Assembly: GCF_030246845.1 (NCBI RefSeq)
Contig: NZ_CP126889.1
Span: 4,397,001 to 4,461,000 of the forward strand
DNA from: Enhydrobacter sp.
GTDB lineage: Bacteria > Pseudomonadota > Alphaproteobacteria > Reyranellales > Reyranellaceae
Length of the DNA stretch: 64,000 nucleotides
Reading direction: 5' to 3'
The translations under genes were made by a program, and so were the position numbers. Below, piece by piece: positions 44,846 through 53,136 of this stretch. The notes beneath the pieces were generated by a model. That model did no database searches. It saw nothing but the letters and a program-made list of their open reading frames with translations, and was not told the origin of the DNA. Position 1 is the stretch's first letter. Each line of letters opens with the position of its first letter.

Positions 44846-46429
44846 ATGGCCAAACCCAAAGTCCTCATCTCCGACGAGCTCAGCCCGCGTTCGATCGAGA
44901 TCTTCTCCGAGCGCGGCTGCGACGTCGATTTCAAGCCGGGGCTGAAGCCCGCCGAGCTGCGGGCGATCGTGGGCAACTATGAAGGCCTCGCCATCCGCTC
45001 GGCCACCAAGGTCACGGCGGAGGTGCTGGCCGAGGCCAAGAAGCTCAAAGTCGTGGGGCGGGCCGGCATCGGTGTCGACAATGTCGACATCAAGGCGGCG
45101 ACCGCCCGCGGCGTGGTGGTGATGAATACGCCGTTCGGCAACGCCATCACGACGGCCGAGCACGCGATCGCCCTGATGTTCGCGGTGGCGCGCCAGGTGC
45201 CCGACGCCAACGCCAGCACCCAGGCCGGCAAGTGGGAGAAGAACCGCTTCATGGGCACGGAGCTCAGCTTCAAGACGCTGGGCCTGATCGGCTGCGGCAA
45301 TATCGGCTCGATCGTGGCGGAACGCGCCCTCGGACTGAAAATGCGCGTGCTCGCCTACGACCCCTTCCTGTCGGACCAGCGCGCGACCGAGCTCGGGGTG
45401 GAGAAGGGCACGCTCGACCAGGTGCTGGAACGGGCCGATTTCATCACCGTGCACACGCCGCTCACCGAGCAGACCAAGAACATCCTGAGCCGCGCCAACC
45501 TGATGAAGACCAGGAAGGGCGTGCGTATCGTCAACTGCGCGCGCGGCGGCCTGGTCGACGAGCTGGCGGTGCGCGATCTCCTTGTCTCGGGCCATATCGC
45601 GGGCGCGGGCTTCGACGTCTTCACCGAGGAGCCGGCCAAGCAGAACGTGCTGTTCGGCGCGCCCAATCTCGTCTGCACGCCACATCTCGGCGCCTCGACG
45701 GTGGAGGCGCAGGAGAACGTGGCGTTGCAGGTCGCCGAGCAGATGTCGGACTACCTGCTGACCGGCGCGGTCGTGAACTCGCTCAACATGCCCAATGTCA
45801 CGGCCGAGGAGGCGCCCAAGCTCGCACCCTATCTGAACCTCGCCGAGAAGCTCGGCTCCTTCGCCGGCCAGCTCACCGACACCGAGATCAAGGCGGTCTC
45901 GATCGAGTACGAGGGCCAGGTCGCGGCGCTCAACATCAAGCCGTTGAGCCAGGTGGCGTTGATGGGCGTGCTGCGCCCGCAGCTCGATACGGTGAACATG
46001 GTGAACGCGCCTGCCGTCGCGCGCGAGCGCGGCATCGACGTTGCCGAGGTGAAGCACGAGCGCGACAGCGACTACCACTCGCTGATCCGGTTGTCGCTGA
46101 CCACTGAGAAATACACGCGCTCGGTCACGGGCACACTGTTCGGCGGCCGCCATCCGCGCGTGGTCGAGATCAAGGGCATCGACATCGAAGCGGAGTTCGC
46201 CCCGCACATGCTCTACATCACCAACGACGACAAGCCGGGCTTCATCGGCCGGCTGGGCACGATCCTGGGCGAGAACAAGGTCAACATCGCGACCTTCCAT
46301 CTCGGCCGCGACAAGCCCGGCGGCTCGGCGATCGCGCTCGTGCAGGTCGACCAGCCGATCTCGCCGACGCTGCTCGCCAAGATCGCAGCCGTCGAGGGCG
46401 TGGTGCAGGCGAAGGTGCTCGGATTCTAG
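44846..46429 (+). CDS. serA: D-3-phosphoglycerate dehydrogenase (long form)
   Basis: 527 residues. First step of serine synthesis, NAD-dependent. NAD-binding GLIGCGNIGS near 150-160; catalytic Arg in NCARGGLVDE, Glu and His in HLGASTVEAQ. The ~120-residue intervening domain and C-terminal ACT domain (from about 455, HMLYITNDDKPGFIG) place it in the type with possible serine feedback. Shine-Dalgarno AAGGAG. The TAG stop lies in a CTAG. Confidence 0.95.
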   Translation: MAKPKVLISDELSPRSIEIFSERGCDVDFKPGLKPAELRAIVGNYEGLAIRSATKVTAEVLAEAKKLKVVGRAGIGVDNVDIKAATARGVVVMNTPFGNAITTAEHAIALMFAVARQVPDANASTQAGKWEKNRFMGTELSFKTLGLIGCGNIGSIVAERALGLKMRVLAYDPFLSDQRATELGVEKGTLDQVLERADFITVHTPLTEQTKNILSRANLMKTRKGVRIVNCARGGLVDELAVRDLLVSGHIAGAGFDVFTEEPAKQNVLFGAPNLVCTPHLGASTVEAQENVALQVAEQMSDYLLTGAVVNSLNMPNVTAEEAPKLAPYLNLAEKLGSFAGQLTDTEIKAVSIEYEGQVAALNIKPLSQVALMGVLRPQLDTVNMVNAPAVARERGIDVAEVKHERDSDYHSLIRLSLTTEKYTRSVTGTLFGGRHPRVVEIKGIDIEAEFAPHMLYITNDDKPGFIGRLGTILGENKVNIATFHLGRDKPGGSAIALVQVDQPISPTLLAKIAAVEGVVQAKVLGF

Positions 46430-46433
46430 TATC

Positions 46434-46479
46434 GGGGACAGGGCTCATTGCATTTGGGTCGGCATGAGAAAACGTCCCT
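46434..46479. repeat. Imperfect inverted repeat after serA
   Basis: ggggac...gtccct with inner arms ctcat/atgag. It may be a weak terminator of serC-serA. No T-run follows. Confidence 0.35.
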
Positions 46480-46534
46480 CGATTCGGCCGGGTTATCAAA
46501 GCCATGATATCTTGGAATCAATGGAGGAAGTCCG

Positions 46535-47092
46535 ATGCCCCGTATCAGCGAGATCACGGAAGATGGCGGCGATCCGACGCTGAAATCGATCTTCGACAAG
46601 CAGCGCGAGATCTTCGGCGATCTGCTCAATCCGACGAAGGTGATGGCGCACTGTCCGCCGATCCTGAAGGCGGCGCAGCAGCTCGGCCAGGCGATCGCGC
46701 AGTCGGGACAGCTTCCCAAGGGAATGCTGCCGCTCGTCTATCTGCGTGTGGCGTCCATCAATGGCTGTCCATTTTGAATTGACATCAACTCCGTCAGTTT
46801 GACGGAAACCCCGGGCGGCCTGGACAAGGTGGCGGAAGTCCTGACCTGGCGCGAGAGCAAGCTGTTCAGCGCCGCCGAGCGCGCCGCGCTCGACTATGCC
46901 GAGCGCATCACCCACACCGACCAGCAGGTCGACGATGCCCTTTTCGCCGAGCTCAGGAAGCATTTCACCGAGCCGCAGATCGTCGAGCTGACGGCGGCGG
47001 TGGCGTTCGAGAACTTTCGCAGCAAGTTCAACCCGACCCTCGGCATCGAGGCGCAGGGCTTCTGCGTCGTTCCGAAAAGACCGGCGGCATAG
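46535..47092 (+). CDS. AhpD/carboxymuconolactone-decarboxylase-family protein, probable selenoprotein (CxxU)
   Basis: 185 residues if the TGA at 46775-46777 is read as selenocysteine (position 81). The first 80 residues end INGCPF, then TGA, then IDINS, so the motif C78-P-F-U81 stands where AhpD/CMD peroxidase-type proteins have CxxC. The frame continues without any other stop through the normal C-terminal half (AALDYAERITHTD, ELTAAVAFENFRSKFN, LGIEAQGFC). A perfect hairpin starting 12 nt after TGA fits a bacterial SECIS. These enzymes use the Cys pair for thiol-dependent peroxide reduction or disulfide exchange. Shine-Dalgarno GGAGGA (46523-46528) precedes ATG 46535. The alternative is a recent nonsense mutation; standard gene callers would split it in two. 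Confidence 0.8.
46790..46806 (+). promoter_or_regulatory. Putative bacterial SECIS element
   Basis: TCCGTCA, loop GTT, TGACGGA: a perfect 7-bp stem in the coding mRNA. The apical loop starts with G and is 19 nt from the end of the UGA, within the spacing reported for bacterial SECIS elements (roughly 16-37 nt). It would recruit SelB with Sec-tRNA. Translated in frame it encodes NSVSLTE, where family members vary, so the hairpin costs little. Confidence 0.75.
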
Positions 47093-47113
47093 CCGCCGGT
47101 CGTTCGCCGAACG

Positions 47114-48091
47114 TCATTCCATCTCGATCTTGAGCGCTTTCAGCTTCTTGCCCCAGTAGTCGTGTTCCTCGCGCACGAAGGCCGTGAACTCGGGACGACT
47201 GCGCGCGGGCGCCAGCTCGAGGCCGTCCTTGGACAAGGCGGCTTCCCACTTCGGATCCGCCATCGCCTCCTTGGCCGCCTTCTCGATCTTGTCGAGCACG
47301 GCATCGGCAGTCCTGGCCGGCGCGAACAGGCCATGCCAGCTCGTGACCACCACGTCGATGCCTTGTTCCTTGAGCGTCGGTACCTCGGGCAGGGACTTCA
47401 CGCGCTTCTCGCCGGTCACCGCGAGGGCCCTGAGATTGCCGGCCTTGATCTGGCTGACGGCCGGCGGCAGGGAAGAGAAATTCATCGTGATCTGTCCGCT
47501 GATCACGTCGGCCAGCGCCGGGCCGGTGCCCTTGTAGGGCACATGGGTCAGCTTGATCCCGGCCGCCTCGGCGAACAGCGCGCCGGCGAGATGATTGTTG
47601 CCGCCCACCCCCGACGACGAGAAGGTGAGCTTCTCGGGCTCCTTCCTCGCGAGCGTCACGAGCTCGGCCGCCGAATTGGCCGGCACCTTGGGATTGATCG
47701 CCAGCACGTACTGGTAGGCGGTGGTCTGGCAGATCGGCGCGAGCGCGGTGATGGTGTCGATCATGCCCTTCTGGATGTGCGGATTGATGATCACGTTCGT
47801 GCCGACGGCGTAGAACAGCGTCTGGCCGTCGGGCTTGGCGCTCGCGACCACGCGCACGCCCAGGCTGCCGGCGGCGCCGCCCTTGTTGTCGACGATCGCC
47901 TGCTGGCCGATCAGCGGCGACAGGATCTGCGCCAGCTCGCGGGCGTTGATGTCCGCGCCGCCGCCGGCCGCATAGCCCACGACCATCGTGACCGGCCCGG
48001 TGGGCCAGCCGGCATCGGCGCGCGCCACCGACGGCAGCAACAACGTGCTGGCGCCGGCGGCCAATGTCCGGCGTCGTGTGAAATGCTGCAT
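47114..48091 (-). CDS. Tripartite tricarboxylate transporter (Bug/TctC-family) substrate-binding protein
   Basis: 325 residues. A signal peptide with twin-arginine character (FTRRRTLAAG; cleavage near ARA, residue 25) precedes a Bug fold with VVGYAAGGGADINAREL, the anion-binding SSSGVGGNNHLAGALFA and HVPYKGTGPALADVISGQI. Bug proteins bind carboxylates in the periplasm; orphan copies without TctA/TctB are common, as here. The TcuA-like dehydrogenase lies 22 bp upstream on the same strand, suggesting a carboxylate related to tricarballylate. Confidence 0.88.
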   Translation of the reverse strand: MQHFTRRRTLAAGASTLLLPSVARADAGWPTGPVTMVVGYAAGGGADINARELAQILSPLIGQQAIVDNKGGAAGSLGVRVVASAKPDGQTLFYAVGTNVIINPHIQKGMIDTITALAPICQTTAYQYVLAINPKVPANSAAELVTLARKEPEKLTFSSSGVGGNNHLAGALFAEAAGIKLTHVPYKGTGPALADVISGQITMNFSSLPPAVSQIKAGNLRALAVTGEKRVKSLPEVPTLKEQGIDVVVTSWHGLFAPARTADAVLDKIEKAAKEAMADPKWEAALSKDGLELAPARSRPEFTAFVREEHDYWGKKLKALKIEME

Positions 48092-48113
48092 GGAGTAACT
48101 CCCCGTATCGAGA

Positions 48114-49604
48114 TCAGTTCTTGCCGAAGACGTAGCGTCCGGCCGACTCGCCGGCAAGCTTGCCGAGCACGGCGCCCGACACCAGGCCGGTGCCGCCGGG
48201 ATAGTTGTGGTAGAAGAGCCCGCCCACCAGTTCGCCTGCCGCGTAGAGGCCGGGGATGGGGTGGCCGTCGATGCTCTCGACCTCGCCTCGGGGCGTGATC
48301 TTGAGCCCGCCGAACGTGAAGGTGAGGCCGCAGGTCACGGCATAGGCTTCGAACGGCGGCGTGTCGATCGTGTTGGCCCAGTTGCTCTTCGGCACGGCGA
48401 GGCCGCGCGTGCCGCGGCCATCCTTGACCGCGGGGTTGAACGGCACGTCCGTCATGACGGCGGCGTTCCATTCCTCGATCGTCTTCAGGAACTGCTGGGT
48501 ATCGACGCCTTCGAGCTTCTTCGCCAGCTCCTCGATCGTTTCGGCCCGGACCTTGGTGACGCGCTTGATGCGATACTCGTCGCGCAGCTTGTCGAGTACC
48601 TTGGAATCGAAGATCTGCCAGGCGAATTGCTGCGGCTGGGCGAGAATGACCGCGCCGTACTTGGCATAGGTGTAGTTGCGGAAGTCGGCGCCCTCGTCGA
48701 CGAAGCGCACGCCGTTGGCATTGACCATGATGCCGAGCGGATAGGAGTGCTTCTGGAAATTGTCGCCGACATCGAGGTCGCCGAACTCGGGCGCGTTCAT
48801 GTCCCAGCCGACGGCGTGGCCGCCTGACCAGTTGCCGTGCGGCTTGGCGCCGATCGCCAACGCCATGTTGATGCCGGCCCCAGTGTTGAAGCGCGTGCCG
48901 CGCACCTTGGCGAGGTCCCAGGTGGGGCCGAGATAGCGGGTGCGCATCTCGGCATTGCTCTCGAAGCCGCCGCAGGCCAGCACCACCGCCCTGGCGCCGA
49001 TCCGGATCTTGCGGCCCTTGTGGCGGGCGACCACGCCGCGCACCACGCCGTCCTCTTCAATCAGCGACACGGCCGGCGTCTCGTAGTGGATGGGGATGCC
49101 GGCCTTGACCGCGGCATTGTGCTCGAGATCGACCAGGCCCGGGCCGCCGCCCCAGGCCTCGACCGCCAGGCCACCCCAGAACTTGTACTTGCCGTTCACC
49201 TTGAAGGCCTGGCGGCCGTAGGAGGGTTGGAAGCGCACGCCCTTGGAGCGCATCCATTTCAGCGTCTCGAAGCTCCGCCCGATCAGGATATCGGTGAGCT
49301 CGGGATCGCAGCGATAGTTCGTCACCCGGCCCATGTCGTCGAGATACTGGTCGGCGCTGTAGCTGCCGAAATCGACGTCGCGCTTCTCGTCCTCGGTGAG
49401 ATCGTAGAGCTGGACGAGGTCGTCCACTCCGTGGAACACGACGCGCATGGCGCCGGCAGTGTAGGTGCTGTTGCCGCCGCGCTCGGCCTCCGGGGCGGCT
49501 TCCAGCATGGCGACCGACGCGCCCGCCTCGCGCGCCGCCAATGCCGCACACGCCGCCGCGTTGCCCGCCCCGACGACCAGAACATCGACCTGAAAATCGT
49601 CCAC
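48114..49604 (-). CDS. tcuA: FAD-dependent tricarballylate dehydrogenase-like flavoprotein
   Basis: 496 residues of the fumarate reductase/succinate dehydrogenase flavoprotein family. Dinucleotide-binding VDVLVVGAGNAAACAAL at 7-23, then GGNSTYTAGAMRVVF and, near the C-terminus, GLYAAGELVGGLFYHNYPGGTGLVSGAVLGKLAG. This is the TcuA type, which oxidises tricarballylate to cis-aconitate with electrons passed to TcuB; no tcuB is present here. Paired with a Bug binding protein. The exact substrate is inferred. Confidence 0.85.
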   Translation of the reverse strand: MDDFQVDVLVVGAGNAAACAALAAREAGASVAMLEAAPEAERGGNSTYTAGAMRVVFHGVDDLVQLYDLTEDEKRDVDFGSYSADQYLDDMGRVTNYRCDPELTDILIGRSFETLKWMRSKGVRFQPSYGRQAFKVNGKYKFWGGLAVEAWGGGPGLVDLEHNAAVKAGIPIHYETPAVSLIEEDGVVRGVVARHKGRKIRIGARAVVLACGGFESNAEMRTRYLGPTWDLAKVRGTRFNTGAGINMALAIGAKPHGNWSGGHAVGWDMNAPEFGDLDVGDNFQKHSYPLGIMVNANGVRFVDEGADFRNYTYAKYGAVILAQPQQFAWQIFDSKVLDKLRDEYRIKRVTKVRAETIEELAKKLEGVDTQQFLKTIEEWNAAVMTDVPFNPAVKDGRGTRGLAVPKSNWANTIDTPPFEAYAVTCGLTFTFGGLKITPRGEVESIDGHPIPGLYAAGELVGGLFYHNYPGGTGLVSGAVLGKLAGESAGRYVFGKN

Positions 49605-49665
49605 CTGTCTCTCCCTGGCTGGGCGCTGCTCGATCTTGGCATCATATTTGCATTACGATAGCGCA

Positions 49666-50304
49666 ATGGGTGATCGCTTCGACCGTCTAGGGGGCCGGCA
49701 TGCCAATGTCGAGACCCTGCTGCGCAGGCCAGGTATCGGCCACAACAACGGGCCCACCTTCGACATGTCGTGGGAGGCCTGGGTCTGGCGCCGCGCGTCG
49801 GCCAAGGCATGGAAGACTCCCAATCCCGAGGTCGCGAAGATGCGGGTGCGGCGGGCGGAACGGCTCGGCATCACCTATCGGGAATTGACCGCGACGCTGA
49901 TGGACACCGGCGTCAATCTCGGGGCGGCCGTCCTGCCGCTCTCGCTCGCCGCGCGGGTGCGCCGCGGGCCGAAGGGCGAGATCGTTGTCGATCCGCGCAA
50001 CTCGGTCGCGGCCCTGGTCGGCAAATTCGGCGGTCGGCTGTTCCTGCTGGGCGATATCGATGCCGTGCCCACACTCGACGCGGCGGAACGGGACGGTTTC
50101 CTCGCTCTCGTCAATCGCGCCTTCGACGGCAAGGTCGAGGCGATCGGCTGGGGCCATGACGGCCCGGCCATCCGCACCCTGCTCAAGGCGAACGCCGTGC
50201 CCCACCAGGAGGCTTTTCTTGTCGGCGCCGGTATGGGACACCGGGTGCTCGGCGAGACAGCCGGTCTGCCGCTCACAAAGGATATCGATACGTGGTTCTC
50301 GTAG
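49666..50304 (+). CDS. Conserved-looking protein of unknown function
   Basis: 212 residues from ATG 49666; a TTG at 49636 is also in frame. The N-terminus contains RRPGIGHNNGPTFD, a GHNN-type motif seen in several alphaproteobacterial proteins. The C-terminal half (DPRNSVAALVGKFGGRLFLLGDID...) looks like a mixed alpha-beta domain. No membrane segment or signal peptide. It is divergent from the tcuA-like gene. The stop codon abuts a family C repeat. Confidence 0.65.
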   Translation: MGDRFDRLGGRHANVETLLRRPGIGHNNGPTFDMSWEAWVWRRASAKAWKTPNPEVAKMRVRRAERLGITYRELTATLMDTGVNLGAAVLPLSLAARVRRGPKGEIVVDPRNSVAALVGKFGGRLFLLGDIDAVPTLDAAERDGFLALVNRAFDGKVEAIGWGHDGPAIRTLLKANAVPHQEAFLVGAGMGHRVLGETAGLPLTKDIDTWFS

Positions 50305-50361
50305 GAGCGCGCCACTCCAGTGGCGCTCATGACAAGAGGCGCCCCTGGAGCGGCATGCTCC
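50304..50361. repeat. Palindromic intergenic repeat, family C (copy 2, degenerate)
   Basis: The first arm (ggagcgcgccactccagtgg...) matches copy 1; the second arm (cgcccctggagcggcatgctcc) has several mismatches. It occupies the entire 58-bp gap between the preceding stop and the CoA-transferase start, so the ribosome-binding region of the latter must lie within the repeat. Confidence 0.7.
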
Positions 50362-50362
50362 G

Positions 50363-51547
50363 ATGAGCATGGAACCCCCTCTCAAAGGCGTCCGCGTCGT
50401 CGAGCTTACGCATACGATCCTCGGTCCGTCGTGCGGCATGATCCTGGCCGATCTCGGAGCCGAGGTGATCAAGGTCGAGCCGGTGGACGGCGACCGCACC
50501 CGCAAGCTGCGCGGCTTCGGCGCCGGCTTCTTCGGCTACTTCAATCGCAACAAGAAGAGCCTGGCGCTCGATGCCGACGCGCCCGAGGGCCGCAAGGTGC
50601 TGGAGAAGCTTCTGCAGTCGGCCGATGTGCTGATCGAAAACTTCGCGCCGGGTTCCATGAGCAAGCGCGGGCTCGGGCCCGAGCATCTGGAGAAGATCAA
50701 TCCGCGCCTCGTCTACTGCGCCCTGAAGGGTTTCCTGCCGGGTCCCTACGAGAAGCGGCCGGCGCTCGACGAGGTCGTGCAGATGATGGGCGGGCTCGCT
50801 TACATGACCGGGCCCAGCGGCCGGCCGCTGCGCGCCGGCACGTCCGTGGTCGACATCATGGGTGGCATGTTCGGCGCCTTCGGCACGGTATTGGCGTTGA
50901 AGCAGCGCGACCGGACGGGGAAGGGCGGGCTGGTCGAGAGCGCGCTGTTCGAGTCGGTCGTGTTCATGATGGGCCAGCATCTCGCCATCACCGCCATCAA
51001 CGGTGCCGCGCCGCCGCCCATGCCCGAACGCGTGAGCTCGTGGGCGGTGTACGAGATCTTCAATACGGCCGACGATCAGCAGGTCTTCATCGGCATCACC
51101 AGCGATGGCCAGTGGAAGCGCTTTTGCGAGGTCTTCCGGCAGGCCGAGCTCGCGGCCGATTCCCGCCTTGCCAGCAACAACCAGCGCATCGAGGCGCGGC
51201 CCTGGCTGGTGCCCAAGGTCGCCGAAATATTCAAGGGCTACACCAAGAACGAGATCGAGAGGCTGGCGCTCGAGGCCGACATCTCCTTCGCGCCGGTGGC
51301 GCGGCCGCAGGACCTGTTCGACCATCCGCACCTGCTGGCCAACGGCTCACTGGCGTCGACGACACTGCCGGGCGGCGTCAAGACGCGCCTGCCGCTGCTG
51401 CCGTTCCAGATGTTCGGCTGGCGGCCGCCGCTCGTCAGCGATCCGCCCGAGATCGGCCAGCACAACGAGGCGGTGCTGGCGGCGATCGGCTACGACGAGC
51501 GAGGCATCGCGGCGCTAAAGTCGGCCGGCATGCTGGGACCGAGATGA
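50363..51547 (+). CDS. CaiB/BaiF-family (class III) CoA-transferase
   Basis: 394 residues. It transfers CoA between carboxylic acids through an aspartyl-CoA intermediate. LADLGAEVIKVEP and LIENFAPGSMSKRGLG are family signatures, and the catalytic Asp is D164 (VVDIMGG). Start ATG 50363 (MSMEPPLKGVRVVEL); ATG 50369 is possible. No clear Shine-Dalgarno because a repeat fills the upstream gap. Acyl acceptor unknown. Confidence 0.86.
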   Translation: MSMEPPLKGVRVVELTHTILGPSCGMILADLGAEVIKVEPVDGDRTRKLRGFGAGFFGYFNRNKKSLALDADAPEGRKVLEKLLQSADVLIENFAPGSMSKRGLGPEHLEKINPRLVYCALKGFLPGPYEKRPALDEVVQMMGGLAYMTGPSGRPLRAGTSVVDIMGGMFGAFGTVLALKQRDRTGKGGLVESALFESVVFMMGQHLAITAINGAAPPPMPERVSSWAVYEIFNTADDQQVFIGITSDGQWKRFCEVFRQAELAADSRLASNNQRIEARPWLVPKVAEIFKGYTKNEIERLALEADISFAPVARPQDLFDHPHLLANGSLASTTLPGGVKTRLPLLPFQMFGWRPPLVSDPPEIGQHNEAVLAAIGYDERGIAALKSAGMLGPR

Positions 51548-51623
51548 CGGGCGTTGGCGTGAGGCAAACGATGGAAGCGTTTGCCTTGTCGCCGCTATTC
51601 ACAAGCGATCCGTTGAGCCTTCG

Positions 51624-51638
51624 GAACAGAGCTGGAAC
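51624..51638. promoter_or_regulatory. LexA (SOS) box, GAAC-N7-GAAC
   Basis: GAAC, 7 bases, GAAC: a perfect match to the alphaproteobacterial LexA site, 143 bases upstream of recA. It is about 70 bp upstream of the likely -35, so it may act together with the second site. Confidence 0.55.
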
Positions 51639-51691
51639 ACATGTCAATAAGTTTAATTCTTTCAGGCCATTAAATCGCCCCTTGATGGCGT

Positions 51692-51706
51692 GAACAAAAT
51701 AGGTAC
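51692..51706. promoter_or_regulatory. Second LexA-like box next to the recA promoter
   Basis: GAACAAAATAGGTAC is GAAC-N7-GTAC, one base off the GAAC-N7-GAAC consensus, ending one base before the recA -35 hexamer. Its position makes it the better candidate for SOS control. Confidence 0.5.
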
Positions 51707-51707
51707 A

Positions 51708-51736
51708 TTGACGCTGTTTTCCGGCGGACTTATCCG
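51708..51736 (+). promoter_or_regulatory. Putative recA promoter
   Basis: TTGACG (51708-51713), 17-base spacer, TATCCG (51731-51736), 46 bases before the start codon. Flanked upstream by a LexA-like box. The -35 and spacer start closely resemble the serC promoter. Confidence 0.6.
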
Positions 51737-51781
51737 CATTGCCGCCCCGGATGCGGGCGTGGGACAAGGAGGAGGCAGCCA

Positions 51782-52852
<1,071 letters not shown>

Positions 52853-52892
52853 GCTTTCTCGACCGGACTTCAAAGCCTCTGTCTCCGGTCGC

Positions 52893-52925
52893 GGGCGGTG
52901 CTGTTCCCCACGCACAGCACCGCCC
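52893..52925 (+). terminator. Rho-independent terminator of recA
   Basis: Perfect 11-bp stem GGGCGGTGCTG/CAGCACCGCCC with an 11-base loop, followed by ctttc, 40 bases after the recA stop. The T-run is short, but the stem is strong. Confidence 0.8.
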
Positions 52926-53136
52926 CTTTCATTCCGGCGGCAACAAAAGAACGGGAAGAACCGCCCGTTCCTTCTGTTGACGGCCCTCCCGGCGCCCGCC
53001 AACATTTCATCGCGATCAGCTGCGAGCGCAGTAAGGTTTGGCTGCAGCGTAGCGTCCGAATTCGGTACATCGCGCCAACCGTCCCTGCCTCGTTCGAGGA
53101 CGCTTTCGGGCGTCACAGACCAGCGGGGAGGTCGTC
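52926..53136. other. Intergenic leader upstream of the PQQ dehydrogenase gene
   Basis: About 210 bases after the recA terminator. I see no clear gene, promoter hexamers or repeats beyond a GGGGAGG Shine-Dalgarno just before 53137. Confidence 0.5.

Noticed and set aside
46799..47092. A separate 97-residue gene starting at TTG 46799
   Set aside because: It is simply the C-terminal half of the AhpD-family domain in the same frame as the upstream half, and it has no Shine-Dalgarno of its own.
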